A stretch of 64,000 nucleotides of DNA from Calliopsis andreniformis (Eukaryota; Arthropoda; Insecta; Hymenoptera; Andrenidae), in contig NW_027480423.1 of assembly GCF_051401765.1 (NCBI RefSeq), positions 18,724,001-18,788,000 of the forward strand, given 5' to 3'. Shown here piece by piece: positions 36,289-48,580 of the stretch. The first letter of the stretch is position 1, and every line of letters starts with the position of its first letter. Below the pieces are notes generated by a model. The model made no database searches and had not been told where the DNA came from. It saw only the letters and a program-made list of their open reading frames with translations. Both the position numbers and the translations under genes were made by a program.

Positions 36289-39200
36289 CTTCACCATAGG
36301 GCGTTGCTCCACCAGATAGAATAGTTAGTGCCTTAGAAGTCAACGCCAGAAGCATAAAATACAATATAAATACAACAGTTTTTACATCGTATAAAACGAA
36401 TAATTGCAACCAGTTTGAAAGTGATGGCCAATTCTACCTTCCGGGCAACCTAGGCTTCACTCTAGGGCGCTGCTCCACCAGATCCAATAGTTAGTGCCTT
36501 AGAAGTCAACGCCAGAAGCATAAAATACAATATAAATACAACAGTTTTTCCATCGTATAAAACAAATAATTGCAACCAGTATGAAACCTATGGTCATTTC
36601 TACTTTCCGAGCAACCTAGGCTTCACCCTAGTGCGTTGCTCCAACGGATTGAATAGTTAGGGCGTTAGAAGTCAACGCCCGAACCATAAAATGCAAAAAA
36701 AATACAACAGCGTTTCCATCGTATAAAACGAATAATTGCAACCAGTATGAAACTTATGGTCATTTCTACTTTCCGAGCTACCTAGGCTTCACCCTAGGGC
36801 GTTGCTCCAACAGATTGAATAGTTAGGGCCTTAGAAGTCTACGACCGAACCATAAAATACAAAAAAAATACAACAGTGTTTCCATCATATAACAGGAATA
36901 ATTTCGACCAGTTTGAATGTGATAGCCAATTCTACGTTCCGGGCAACCTAGGCTTCACTCTAGGGCGTTGCTCCTCCAGATCGAATAGTTAGTGCCTTAG
37001 AAGTCAACGCCAGAAGCATAAAATACGATATAAATACAACAGATTTTCCATCGTATAAAACGAATAATTGCAACCAGTGCGAAAGTAATGGTCATTCCTA
37101 GGTTCCGAGCACCCTAGGCGTCACTCTAGGGCGTTGCTCCACCACATCTAATAGCTACGGCCTTAGAAGTCAACGCCAGAGGCATAAAGTACAATATAAA
37201 TACAACAGCGTTTCCATCGTATAAAACGAATAATTGCAACCAGTGTGAAAGTTATGGTCATTTCTACATTCCGAGCAACCTAGGATTCACTCTAGGGCGT
37301 TGGTCCACCAGATCGAATAGTTAGGTCCTTAGAAGTAAACGCCAGAAGCATAAAATACGATATAAATACAGCAGCTTTTCCATCGTATAAAACGAATAAT
37401 TGCAGCCAGTGTGAAGGTAATGGTCATTTCTACGTTCCGAGCACCCTAGGCGTCACTCTAGGGCGTTGCTCCACCACATCTAATAGCTACGGCCTTAGAA
37501 GTCAACGCCAGATGCATAAAGTACAATATAAATACAACAGCGTTTCCATCGTATAAAACGAATAATTGCAACCAGTGTGAAAGTTATGGTCATTTCTACA
37601 TTCCGAGCAACCTAGGATTCACTCTAGGGCGTTGCTCCACCAGATCGAATAGTTAGGTCCTTAGAAGTAAAGGCCAGAAGCATAAAATACGATATAAACA
37701 CAACAGCGTTTCCATCGTGTAAAACGAATAATTGCAACCAGTGTGAAAGTTATGGTCATTTCTACATTCCGAGCAACCTAGGATTCACTCTAGGGCGTTG
37801 CTCCACCAGATCGAATAGTTAGGTCCTTAGAAGTAAACGCCAGAAACATAAAACACGATATAAATACAACAGCTTTTCCATCGTATAAAAGGAATAATTG
37901 CAAAACAGTGTGAATGTAATGGTCATTTCTACGTTCCGGGCAAGCTAGGCTTCACTCTAGGGCGTTGCTCCACCTGATCGAATAGTGAGGTCCTCAGAAG
38001 TAAACGCCAGAAGCATAAAATACGATATAAATACAACAGCCTTTCCATCGTATAAAAGGATTAATTGCAACCAGTTTGAACGTGATATTCATTTCTCCTT
38101 TCCGGGCAACCTAGGCTTCATTCTAGGGCGGTGCTCCACTAGGACGAACAGCTAGGGCCTTAGAAGTCAACGCCAGAAGCATAAAATGCAATAAGAATAC
38201 AACAGTGTTTCCATCGTATAAAACGAATAATTGCTACCAGTATGAAACTTATGGTCATTTCTACTTTCCGAGCAAGCTAGGCTTCACCATAGGGCGTTGC
38301 TCCACCATATCGGATAGTTAGTGCCTTAGAAGTCAACGCCAGAAGCATAAAATACAATATAGATACAACAGCTTTTCCATCGTATAAAACGAATAATTGC
38401 AACCAGTGTGTAAGTAATGGTCATTTCTACGTTCCGAGTACCCTAGGCGTCACTCTAGGGCGTTGCTCCACCACATCTAATAGCTACGGCCTTAGAAGTC
38501 AACGCCAGAGGCATAAAGTACAATATAAATACAACAGCGTTTCCATCGTATAAAACGAATAATTGCAACCAGTGTGAAAGTTATGGTCATTTCTACATTC
38601 CGAGCAACCTAGGATCCACTCTAGGGCGTTGCTGCACCAGGTCGAATAGTTAGGTCCTTAGAAGTAAATGCCAGAAGCATAAAATACGATATAAATACAA
38701 CAGCGTTTGCATCGTATAAAACGAATAATTGCAACCAGTGTGAAAGTTATGGCCAGTTCTACATTGCGAGCAACCTAGGATTCACTCTAGGCCGTTGCTC
38801 CACCAGATCGAATAGTTAGGTCCCTGGAAGTAAACGCCAGAAGCATAAAATACGATATAAATACAACAGCTTTTCCATCGTATAAAACGAATAATTGCAA
38901 CCGGTGTGAAGGTAATGGTCATTTCTACGTGCCGAGCACCCTAGGCGTCTCTGTAGGGCGTTGCTCCACCGCATCTAATAGCTACAGCCTTAGAAGTCAG
39001 CGCCAGAGGCATAAAATACAATATAAATACAACAGCTTTTCCATCGTATAAAACGAGTAATTCCAACCAGTATGAAACTTATGGTCATTTCTACTTTCCG
39101 AGCAACCTAGGCTTCACCCTAGGGCGTTGCTCCAACGGATCGAATAGTTAGGGCCTTAGAAGTCAACGCCCGAACCATAATATGCAAAAAAAACGCATCA

Positions 39201-42200
39201 GTGTTTCCATCATATAACAGGAATAATTGCAACCAATTTGGAAAGTGATGGCCAATTCTACGTTCCGGGCAACCTAGGCTCCACCCTAGGCCGTTGTTCC
39301 ACCAGATCGAATAGTTAGTGCCTTAGAAGTCAACGCCAGAAGCATAAAATACGATATAAATACAACAGATTTTCCATCGTATAAAACGAATAATTGCAAC
39401 CAGTGTGAAAGTAATGGTCATTCCTAGGTTCCGAGCACCCTAGGCGTCACTCTAGGGCGTTGCTCCACCACATCTAATAGCTACGGCCTTAGAAGTCAAC
39501 GCCAGAGGCATAAAGTACAATATAAATACAACAGCGTTTCCATCGTATAAAACGAATAATTGCAACCAGTGTGAAAGTTATGGTCATTTCTACATTCCGA
39601 GCAACCTAGGATTCACTCTAGGGCGTTGCTCCACCAGATCGAATAGTTAGGTCCTTAGAAGTAAACGCCAGAAGCATAAAATACGATATAAATACAACAG
39701 CATTTCCATCGTATAAAACGAATATTTGCAACCAGTATGAAACTTATGGTCATTTCTACTTTCCTAGCAACCTAGGCTTCACACTAGGGCGTTGCTCCAA
39801 CAGATTGAATAGTTAGGGCCTTAGAACTCTACGCCCGAGCCATAAAATGCAAAAAAAATACAACAGTGTTTCCACCATATAACAGGAATAATTGCGACCA
39901 GTTTGAAAGTGATGGCCAATTCTACGTTCCGGGCAACCTAGGCTTCACTCTAGGGCGTTGCTCCAACAGATCGAATAGTTAGTGCCTTAGAAGTCAACGC
40001 CAGAAGCATAAAATACAATATAAATACAACAGCTTTTCGATCGTATAAAACGAATAATTGCAACCAGTGTGAAAGTTATGGTCATTTCTACATTCCGAGC
40101 AGCCTAGGATTCACTCTAGGGCGTTGCTCCACCAGATCGAATAGTTAGGTCCTTAGAAGTAAACGCCAGAAGCATAAAATACGATATAAATACAAAAGCG
40201 TTTCCATCGTATAAAACGAATAATTGCAACAAGTGTGAAAGTTATGGTCATTTCTACGTTCCGAGCACCCTAGGCGTCACTCTAGGGCGTTGCTCCACCA
40301 CATCTAATAGCTATGGCCTGAGAAGTCAACGCCAGAGGCATAAAGTACAATATAAATACAACAGCGTTTCCATCGTATAAAACGAATAATTGCAACCAGT
40401 GTGAAAGTTACGGTCATTTCTACATTCCGAGCAACCTAGGATTCACTTTAGGGCGTTGCTCCACCAGATCGAATAGTTAGGTCCTTAGAAGTAAACGCCA
40501 GCAGCATAAAAGACGATATAAATACAACAGCTTTTCCATCGTATAAAAGGAATAATTGCAAACAGTGTGAAAGTAATGGTCATTTCTACGTTCCGGGCAA
40601 GCTAGGCTTCACCCTAGGCTGTTGTTCCAACAGATTGAATGGTTAGGGCCTTAGAAGTCAACGCCCGAAGCATAAAATGCAATAAGAATACAACAGTGTT
40701 TCCATCGTATAAAACGAATAATTGCTACCAGTATGAAACTTATGGTCATTTCTACTTTCCGAGCAAGCTAGGCTTCACCATAGGGCGTTGCTCCACCAGA
40801 TAGAATAGTTAGTGCCTTAGAAGTCAACGCCAGAAGCATAAAATACAATATAAATACAACAGTTTTTACATCGTATAAAACGAATAATTGCAACCAGTTT
40901 GAAAGTGATGGCCAATTCTACCTTCCGGGCAACCTAGGCTTCACTCTAGGGCGCTGCTCCACCAGATCGAATAGTTAGTGCCTTAGAAGTCAACGCCAGA
41001 AGCATAAAATACGATATAAATACAACAGCTTTTCCATCGTATATAATGTATATTTGCAGACAGTGTGAAAGTAATGGTCATTTCTACGTTCCGTGCAACC
41101 TAGGCTTCACCCAAGGGCGTTGTTCCACCAGATGGAATAGTTAGGGCCTAAGAAGTCAATGCCGGATGCATAAAATGCAATAAAAATGCAACAGTTATTC
41201 CATCATATAACAGGAATAATTGCAGGCAGTTTGAAAGTGATGGTCATTTCTACAAACCGGGCAAGCTAGGCTTCACTCTAGGACGTTGCTCCACCAGATC
41301 GAATAGTTAGGGCCTTAGAAATCAACGCCCCAAGCATAAAATACAAAATAAATAGAACAGTTTTTCCATCCTATAAAACGAATAATTGCTACCAGTGTGT
41401 AAGTTATGTTCATTTCTACTTTCCGGGCAACCTAGGCTTCACCCTAGGGCGTTGCTCCAACAGATTGAATAGGTAGGGCCTTAGAAGTCAATGCCCGAAG
41501 CATAAAATGCAATAAAAATACAACAGTTTTTCCATCCTATAAAACGAATAATTGCAAACAGTGTGAAAGTAATGGTCATTTCTACGTACCGGGCAGCCTA
41601 GGCTCCACTCTAGGGCGTTGCTCCACCAAATCGAATAGCTAGGGCATAAGGAGTCAACGCCAGAAGCATAAAATGCAATAAAGATGCAAAAGTTTTTCCA
41701 TCGTATAACAGGAATAACTGCAAACAGTGTGAAAGTACTGGTCATTTCTACGTTCCAGGCAACCTAGGCTTCACTCTAGGGCGTTGTTCCACCAGATCGA
41801 ATAGTTAGGGCCTAAGAAGTCAACGCCAGAAGCATAAAATACGATATAAATACAACAGCTTTTCCATCGTACAAAACGAATAATTGCAACCAGTGTGAAA
41901 GTTATGGTCATTTCTACATTCCGCGCAACCTGGGCTTTACCCTAGAGCGTTGTTCCACCAGATGGAATAGCTAGGGACTTAGAACTCAACGCCATAAGAA
42001 TAAAATACAATATAAGTACAACAGTCTTTCCATCGTATAAAATGAATATTTGCAACCAGTGTGAAAGTTATGGTCATTTCTACATTCCGCGGAACCTAGG
42101 CTTCACTCTAGGGCGTTGCTCCACCTGATCGAATAGTTAGGGCCTTAGAAGTCAACGCCAGAAGCATAAAATACAATAATGATGCAACAGTTTTTCCATC

Positions 42201-43262
42201 GTATAACAGGAATAACTGCAAACAGTGTGAAAGTACTGGTCATACCTACGTTCCGGGTAACCCAGGTTTCACTCTAGGGCGTTGCTCCACCAGATCGAAT
42301 AGCTAGGGACTTAGAATTCAACGCCATAAGGATAAAATACAATATAAATAGAACAGTTTTTCCATCGTTTAAAACGAATAATTGCTACGAGTGTGAAAGT
42401 TATGGTCATTTCTACTTTCCGGGCAACCTACGCTCCCCCCTAGGGCGTTGATCCACCAGATGGAATAGTTAGGGCCTAAGAAGTCAACGCCAGAAGCATA
42501 AAATACGATATAAATTCAACAGCTTTTCCATTGTATAAAACGAATAATTGCAACCAGTGTGAATGTTATGGTCATTTCTACGTTCCGGGCAACCTAGGCT
42601 TCCCACTAGGGCGTTGCTCCAACAGATTGCATAGTTAGGGCCTTAGAAGTCAATGCCCGAAGCACAAAATGCCGTAAAAATACAACAGTTTTTGCGTCGT
42701 ATAGCAGGAATAATTTGCAACCAGTGTGAATGTATGGTCGTATCTATGTTCCGGGCAACCTAGGCATCACTGTAGGGCGTTGCTCCACCAGATCGAATAG
42801 GTAGGTCCTTAGAAGTCAACGCCAGAAGCATAAAATACGATATAAATACAACAGCTTTTCCATCGTATAAAAGGAATAATTGCAAACAGTGTGAAAGTAA
42901 TGGTCATTTCTACGTTCCGGGCAACCTAGGCTTCTCTCTACGGCGTTGTTCCACCAGATCGAATAGTTAGGGCCTAAGAAATCAACACCATAAGAATAAA
43001 ATACAAAATAAGTACAACAGCCTTTACAGCGTATAAAACGAATAATTGCAACCTGTGTGAAGGTTATGGTCACATCTACGTTCCGGGCAACCTAGGCTTC
43101 ACCCTATGGCGTTGTACCACCAGATCGAATAGTTAGGGCCTAAGAAGTGAACGCCAGAAGCATAAAACACAATATAAATACAACAGTTTTTCCATCGTAT
43201 AAAACGAATAATTGCAACCAGTGTGAAAGTTATGGTCATTTCTACATTCCGAGCAACCTAGG
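36289..43262 (+). repeat. Block B, copy 1 (6974 bp)
   Basis: Matches 53887-60860 at offset 17598 with almost no differences; the one I noticed is A at 42387 against G at 59985. It is 42 monomers plus 2 bp. Its first part (to about 38177) is related to 30.64-32.36 kb, and 39695 to about 41010 repeats 35211 to about 36526 (27 monomers plus 2). From about 41010 the monomers become much more divergent, for example 'tatataatgtatatttgcag'. Block B is absent between A copy 2 and C copy 2. Confidence 0.9.
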
Positions 43263-45815
43263 CTTCACTCTAGGGCGCTGCTCCGCCTGATCGAATAGTT
43301 AGGGCCTTAGAAGTCAACGCCAGAAGCATAAAATACAATATAAATATAACAGTTTTTCCACCATATAAAACGAATAATTGCAACCAGTATGAAAGTTATG
43401 GTCATTTCTACGTTCCGCGCAATCTTGGCTTTACCCTAGGTCGTTGCTCCACCAGGTCGAATAGTTAGGGCCTAAGAAGTCAACGCCAGAAGCATAAAAT
43501 ACGATATAAATACAACAGCTTTTACATCGTATAAAACGAATAATTGCAACCAGTGTGAGAGTTCTGGTCATTTCGACGTTCCGGGCAACCTGGGCTTCAC
43601 TCCAGGGTGTTGCTCCACCAGATCGAATAGTTAGGGCCTTAGAAGTCAACGCCAGGAGCATAAGATACAATAAAAATACAACAGTCTTTTCATCGTATTA
43701 CAGGAATAATTGCAATAAGCTTGAAAGTAATGATTATTTCGGCGTTTCGGGCATCCTAGACTTAACTCTGAGGCATTGCTCCTCCAGATCGAATAGTTGG
43801 GGCCTAAGAAGTCAATGCCAGAAGCATAAAGTACAATATAACTACAACAGCTTTGGCATCGAATAAATTAATAATTGCAAACAGTGTGAAAGAGATGGTC
43901 ATTTCTACGTTCCGGGCAACCTAGGCTTCATTCTAGGGCGTTGGCCCACCAGATCAAACAGTTAGGGCCTTACAAGTCAACGCCCGAAACATAAAATAGA
44001 AAATAAATCGAACAGGTTTTCCATTGTATAAAACGAATAATTGCTACCAGTGTGAAAGTTATGGTCATTTCTACGTTCCGGGAAACCTAGGCGTCACTCT
44101 AGGGCGTTGCTCCATCATATCTAATAGCTACGGCCTTAGAAGTCAACGCCAGAAGCACAAAATACAATAAAAATGCAGCAGTTTTTCCATCGTATAGCAT
44201 GACTAATTGCAACCAGTGCGAAAGTAATGATTATATCGACATTTCGGGCATCCTAGACTTAACTCTGAGGCGTTGCTCCACCAGATCCAAGAGTTAGGGG
44301 CTTAGAAGTCAACGCCCGAAGCATAAAATACAATATAAGTACAACAGTTTTTCCATGGTATAAAATGAATGATTGCGAATATTGTGAAAGTAATGGTCAC
44401 TTCTACGTTCCGGGCAACGTACGCGTCACTCTAGGGTGTTGCTGCTCCACATCTGATAGCTACGGCCTTGGAAGTTAAAGCCGGAAGCATAAAACACAAT
44501 ATAAATACAACAGCTTTGCCATCGTATAGAATAAATAATTGCAAACAGTTTGAAGGTTTTGGTCGTTTCTACGTTCCGAGCAACCTAGGCTTCACTCTAG
44601 AGCGTTGGTCCACCAGATCAAACAGTTAGGGCCTTAGAAGTCAACGCCCGAAACATAAAATACAAAATAAATCGAACAGGTTTTCCATTGTATAAAACGA
44701 ATAATTGCTTCCAGTGTGAAAGTTATGGTCATTTCTGCGTTCCGGGCAACCTAGGCTTCACCCTAGGGCGTTTCTCCAACAGATCGAATAGTTAGGGCCT
44801 AAGAAGTCAACGCCAGAAGCATAAAATACAATATAAGTATAACAGTTTTTCCATCGTATAAAACGAATAATAGCAACCAGTGTGAAAGTTAGGGTCATTT
44901 CTACGTTCCGGGCAACCTAGGCTTCACCCTAGGGCGTTGCACCAACAGATTGAATAGTTAGAGCCTCAGAAGTCAACGCCCGAAGCATAAAATACAAAAT
45001 AAATAGAACAGTTTTTCCATTGTATAAAACGAATAGTTGCTACCGGTGTGAAAGTTATGGTCATTTCTACGTTCCGGGCAACCTATGCTTCACTCTGGGG
45101 CGGTGCTCTGCCAGATTAAATAGTTAGGGCCTAAGAAGTCAACGCCAGAAGCATAAAATACAATATAAATAGAACAGTTTTTCCATTGTATAAAACGAAT
45201 AATTGCTACCAGTGTGAAAGTTATGGTCATTTCTACGCTCCGCGCCACCTGTGCTTTACTCTAGGGCGTTGTTCCACCAGATGGAATAGTTAGGGCCTAA
45301 GAACTCAACGCCAGAAGCATAAAATACGATATAAATACAACAGCTTTTCCATCGTATAAAACTAATAATTGCAACCAGTGTGAAAGTTATGGTCATTTCT
45401 ACGTTCCGGGCAACCTAGGCTTCACCCTAGGCCGTTCTTCCACCAGATCGAATAGTTAGGGCCTAAGAAGTGTACGACAGAAGCATAAAATGCAATGAAA
45501 ATACAACAGTTTTTCCATCGTATAGCAGGAATAATTTGCAGCCAGTGTGATAGTAGTGGTCATTTCTACGTTCCGGGCAACCCAGGTTTCACTCCAGGGC
45601 GTTGCTCCACCAGATCGAATAGTTACGGCCTAAGAAGTCATCGCCAGAAGCATAAAATACGATAAAGATGCAACAGTTTTTCCATCGTATAAAACGAATA
45701 ATTGCAATCAGTGTGAAAGTTATGGTCATTTCTACATTCCGAGCAACCTAGGCTTCACCCTATGGCGTTGTACCACCAGATCGAATAGTTAGGGCCTAAG
45801 AAGTGAACGCCAGAA
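41010..45815 (+). repeat. Divergent-monomer zone spanning the end of B and all of C
   Basis: Neighbouring monomers here differ from one another far more than in 5-40 kb. Examples of private variants are 'tacaaaccgggc', 'cgctcccccctaggg', 'gcgtcgtatagcagg', 'ttcgggcatcctagac' and 'gcaacgtacgcgtcac'. Several monomers share the 'attgctaccag' and 'aaataaatagaac' features of 1-5 kb. Locally unhomogenised monomers are usually older or nearer array edges; here they have been carried intact inside the large recent duplications. Confidence 0.75.
43263..45815 (+). repeat. Block C, copy 1 (2553 bp)
   Basis: Matches 48575-51127 (offset 5312, exactly 32 monomers) and 60861-63413 (offset 17598). It consists of divergent monomers including 'ttcgggcatcctagac', 'gttggcccaccag' and 'gtacgcgtcactctaggg'. 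It is joined to the next A through the 18-bp tract 'aacgccagaagcataaaa' at 45806-45823. Confidence 0.9.
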
Positions 45816-45823
45816 GCATAAAA
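45806..45823 (+). other. Recombination junction C-to-A (18-bp tract)
   Basis: Left of the tract the sequence is C-like ('cctaagaagtg'), matching 63.39 kb. Right of it the sequence is A-like ('tacgatataaatacaaaagc'), matching 33.54 kb. The same junction recurs at 51118-51135, and the intact parental forms are at 33520-33537 and 63404-63421. Confidence 0.85.
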
Positions 45824-48574
45824 TACGATATAAATACAAAAGCGTTTCCATCGTATAAAACGAATAATTGCAACAAGTGTGAAAGTTATGGTCATTTCTA
45901 CGTTCCGAGCACCCTAGGCGTCACTCTAGGGCGTTGCTCCACCACATCTAATAGCTATGGCCTTAGAAGTCAACGCCAGAGGCATAAAGTACAATATAAA
46001 TACAACAGCGTTTCCATCGTATAAAACGAATAATTGCAACCAGTGTGAAAGTTACGGTCATTTCTACATTCCGAGCAACCTAGGATTCACTTTAGGGCGT
46101 TGCTCCACCAGATCGAATAGTTAGGTCCTTAGAAGTAAACGCGAGAAGCATAAAATACGATATAACTACAACAGCGTTTCCATCGTGTAAAACGAATAAT
46201 TGCAACCAGTGTGAAAGTTATGGTCATTTCTACATTCCGAGCAACCTAGGATTCACTCTAGGGCGTTGCTCCACCAGATCGAATAGTTTGGTCCTTAGAA
46301 GTAAACGCCAGAAGCATAAAATACGATATAAATACAACAGCATTTCCATCGTATAAAACGAATAATTGCTACCAGTGTGAAAGTAATGGTCATTTCTACG
46401 TTCCGAGCACCCTAGGCGTCACTCTAGGGCGTTGCTCCACCAGATCGAATAGTTAGTGCCTTAGAAGTCAACGCCAGAAGCATAAAATACAATATAAATA
46501 CAACAGTTTTTCCATCGTATAAAACAAATAATTGCAACCAGTATGAAACCTATGGTCATTTCTACTTTCCGAGCAACCTAGGCTTCACCCTAGTGCGTTG
46601 CTCCAACGGATTGAATAGTTAGGGCGTTAGAAGTCAACGCCCGAACCATAAAATGCAAAAAAAATACAACAGCGTTTCCATCGTATAAAACGAATAATTG
46701 CAACAAGTGAGAAAGTTATGGTCATTTCTACATTCCGAGCAACCTAGGCTTCACTCTAGGGCGTTGCTCCACCAGATCGAATAGTTAGTGCCTCAGAGGT
46801 CAACGCCAGAAGCATAAAATACAATATAAATACAACAGCTTTTCCATCGTATAAAACGAATAATTGCAACCAGTATGAAACTTATGGTCATTTCTACTTT
46901 CCGAGCAACCTAGGCTTCACCCTAGGGCGTTGCTCCAACAGATTGAATAGTTAGGACCTTAGAAGTGAACGCCCGAACCATAAAATGCAAAAAAAATACA
47001 ACAGTGCTTCCATCAAATAACAGGAATAATTGCAACCAGTTTGAAAGTGATGGCCAATTCTACGTTCCGGGCAAACTAGGCTTCTATCTAGGGCGTTGCT
47101 CCACCAGTACGAATAGATAGTGCCTTAGAGGTCAACGACAGAAGCATAAAATAAAATATAAATACAACAGTCTTTCCATCGTATAAAACGAATAATTGCA
47201 ACCAGTATGAAACTTATGGTCATTTCTACTTTCCGAGCAACCTAGGCTTCACCCTAGAGCCTTGCTCCAACAGATTGAATGGCTAGGGCCTTAGAAGTCA
47301 ACGCCTGAAACATAAAATGCAAAAAAAAAAAACTGTGTTTCCATCATAAAACAGGAATAATTGCAACCAATTTGGAAAGTGATGGCCAATTCTACGTTCC
47401 GGGCAACCTAGGCTTCACTCTAGGGCGTTGCTCCACCATATGGAATAGTTAGTGCCTTAGAAGTCAACGCCAGAAGCATAAAATACAATATAAATACAAC
47501 AGCATTTCCATCGTATAAAACGAATAATTGCAACCAGTATGAAACTTATGGTCATTTCTACTTTCCTAGCAACCTAGGCTTCACACTAGGGCGTTGCTCC
47601 AACAGATTGAATAGTTAGGGCCTTAGAACTCTACGCCCGAGCCATAAAATGCAAAAAAAATACAACAGTGTTTCCACCATATAACAGGAATAATTGCGAC
47701 CAGTTTGAAAGTGATGGCCAATTCTACGTTCCGGGCAACCTAGGCTTCACTCTAGGGCGTTGCTCCAACAGATCGAATAGTTAGTGCCTTAGAAGTCAAC
47801 GCCAGAAGCATAAAATACAATATAAATACAACAGCTTTTCGATCGTATAAAACGAATAATTGCAACCAGTGTGAAAGTTATGGTCATTTCTACATTCCGA
47901 GCAGCCTAGGATTCTCTCTAGGGCGTTGCTCCACCAGATCGAATAGTTAGGTCCTTAGAAGTAAACGCCAGAAGCATAAAATACGATATAAATACAAAAG
48001 CGTTTCCATCGTATAAAACGAATAATTGCAACAAGTGTGAAAGTTATGGTCATTTCTACGTTCCGAGCACCCTAGGCGTCACTCTAGGGCGTTGCTCCAA
48101 CACATCTAATAGCTATGGCCTTAGAAGTCAACGCCAGAGGCATAAAGTACAATATAAATACAACAGCGTTTCCATCGTATAAAACGAATAATTGCAACCA
48201 GTGTGAAAGTTACGGTCATTTCTACATTCCGAGCAACCTAGGATTCACTTTAGGGCGTTGCTCCACCAGATCGAATAGTTAGGTCCTTAGAAGTAAACGC
48301 CAGCAGCATAAAAGACGATATAAATACAACAGCTTTTCCATCGTATAAAAGGAATAATTGCAAACAGTGTGAAAGTAATGGTCATTTCTACGTTCCGGGC
48401 AAGCTAGGCTTCACCCTAGGCTGTTGTTCCAACAGATTGAATGGTTAGGGCCTTAGAAGTCAACGCCCGAAGCATAAAATGCAATAAGAATACAACAGTG
48501 TTTCCATCGTATAAAACGAATAATTGCTACCAGTATGAAACTTATGGTCATTTCTACTTTCCGAGCAAGCTAGG
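45816..48574 (+). repeat. Block A, copy 2
   Basis: Matches A copy 1 at offset 12286 and A copy 3 at offset 5312, including the 12-nt A run (47321-47332). Unlike the other two copies it is followed by C, not B. The similarity to the A-to-B junction ends within 'ctaggcttcac' at 48570-48580, where 'tctagggcgctgctccgcct' of C begins. Confidence 0.9.
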
Positions 48575-48580
48575 CTTCAC
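48570..48580 (+). other. Recombination junction A-to-C (11-bp tract)
   Basis: Left of 'ctaggcttcac' the sequence follows the A-to-B junction (36284-36294: 'ccgagcaag' before it). Right of it the sequence follows the B-to-C junction (43258-43268: 'tctagggcgctgctccgcct' after it). The two parents differ on both sides, so the exchange is confined to these 11 bases. Monomer phase is preserved. Confidence 0.85.

Noticed and set aside
43555..43866. Longest forward frame (103 codons), repeated at 48867-49178 and 61153-61464, with a reverse-strand frame overlapping it
   Set aside because: The three identical copies are the three copies of block C. Cysteine and asparagine periodicity in the product mirrors the monomer. 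There is no domain, no plausible start context, and the opposite strand is open equally by chance.
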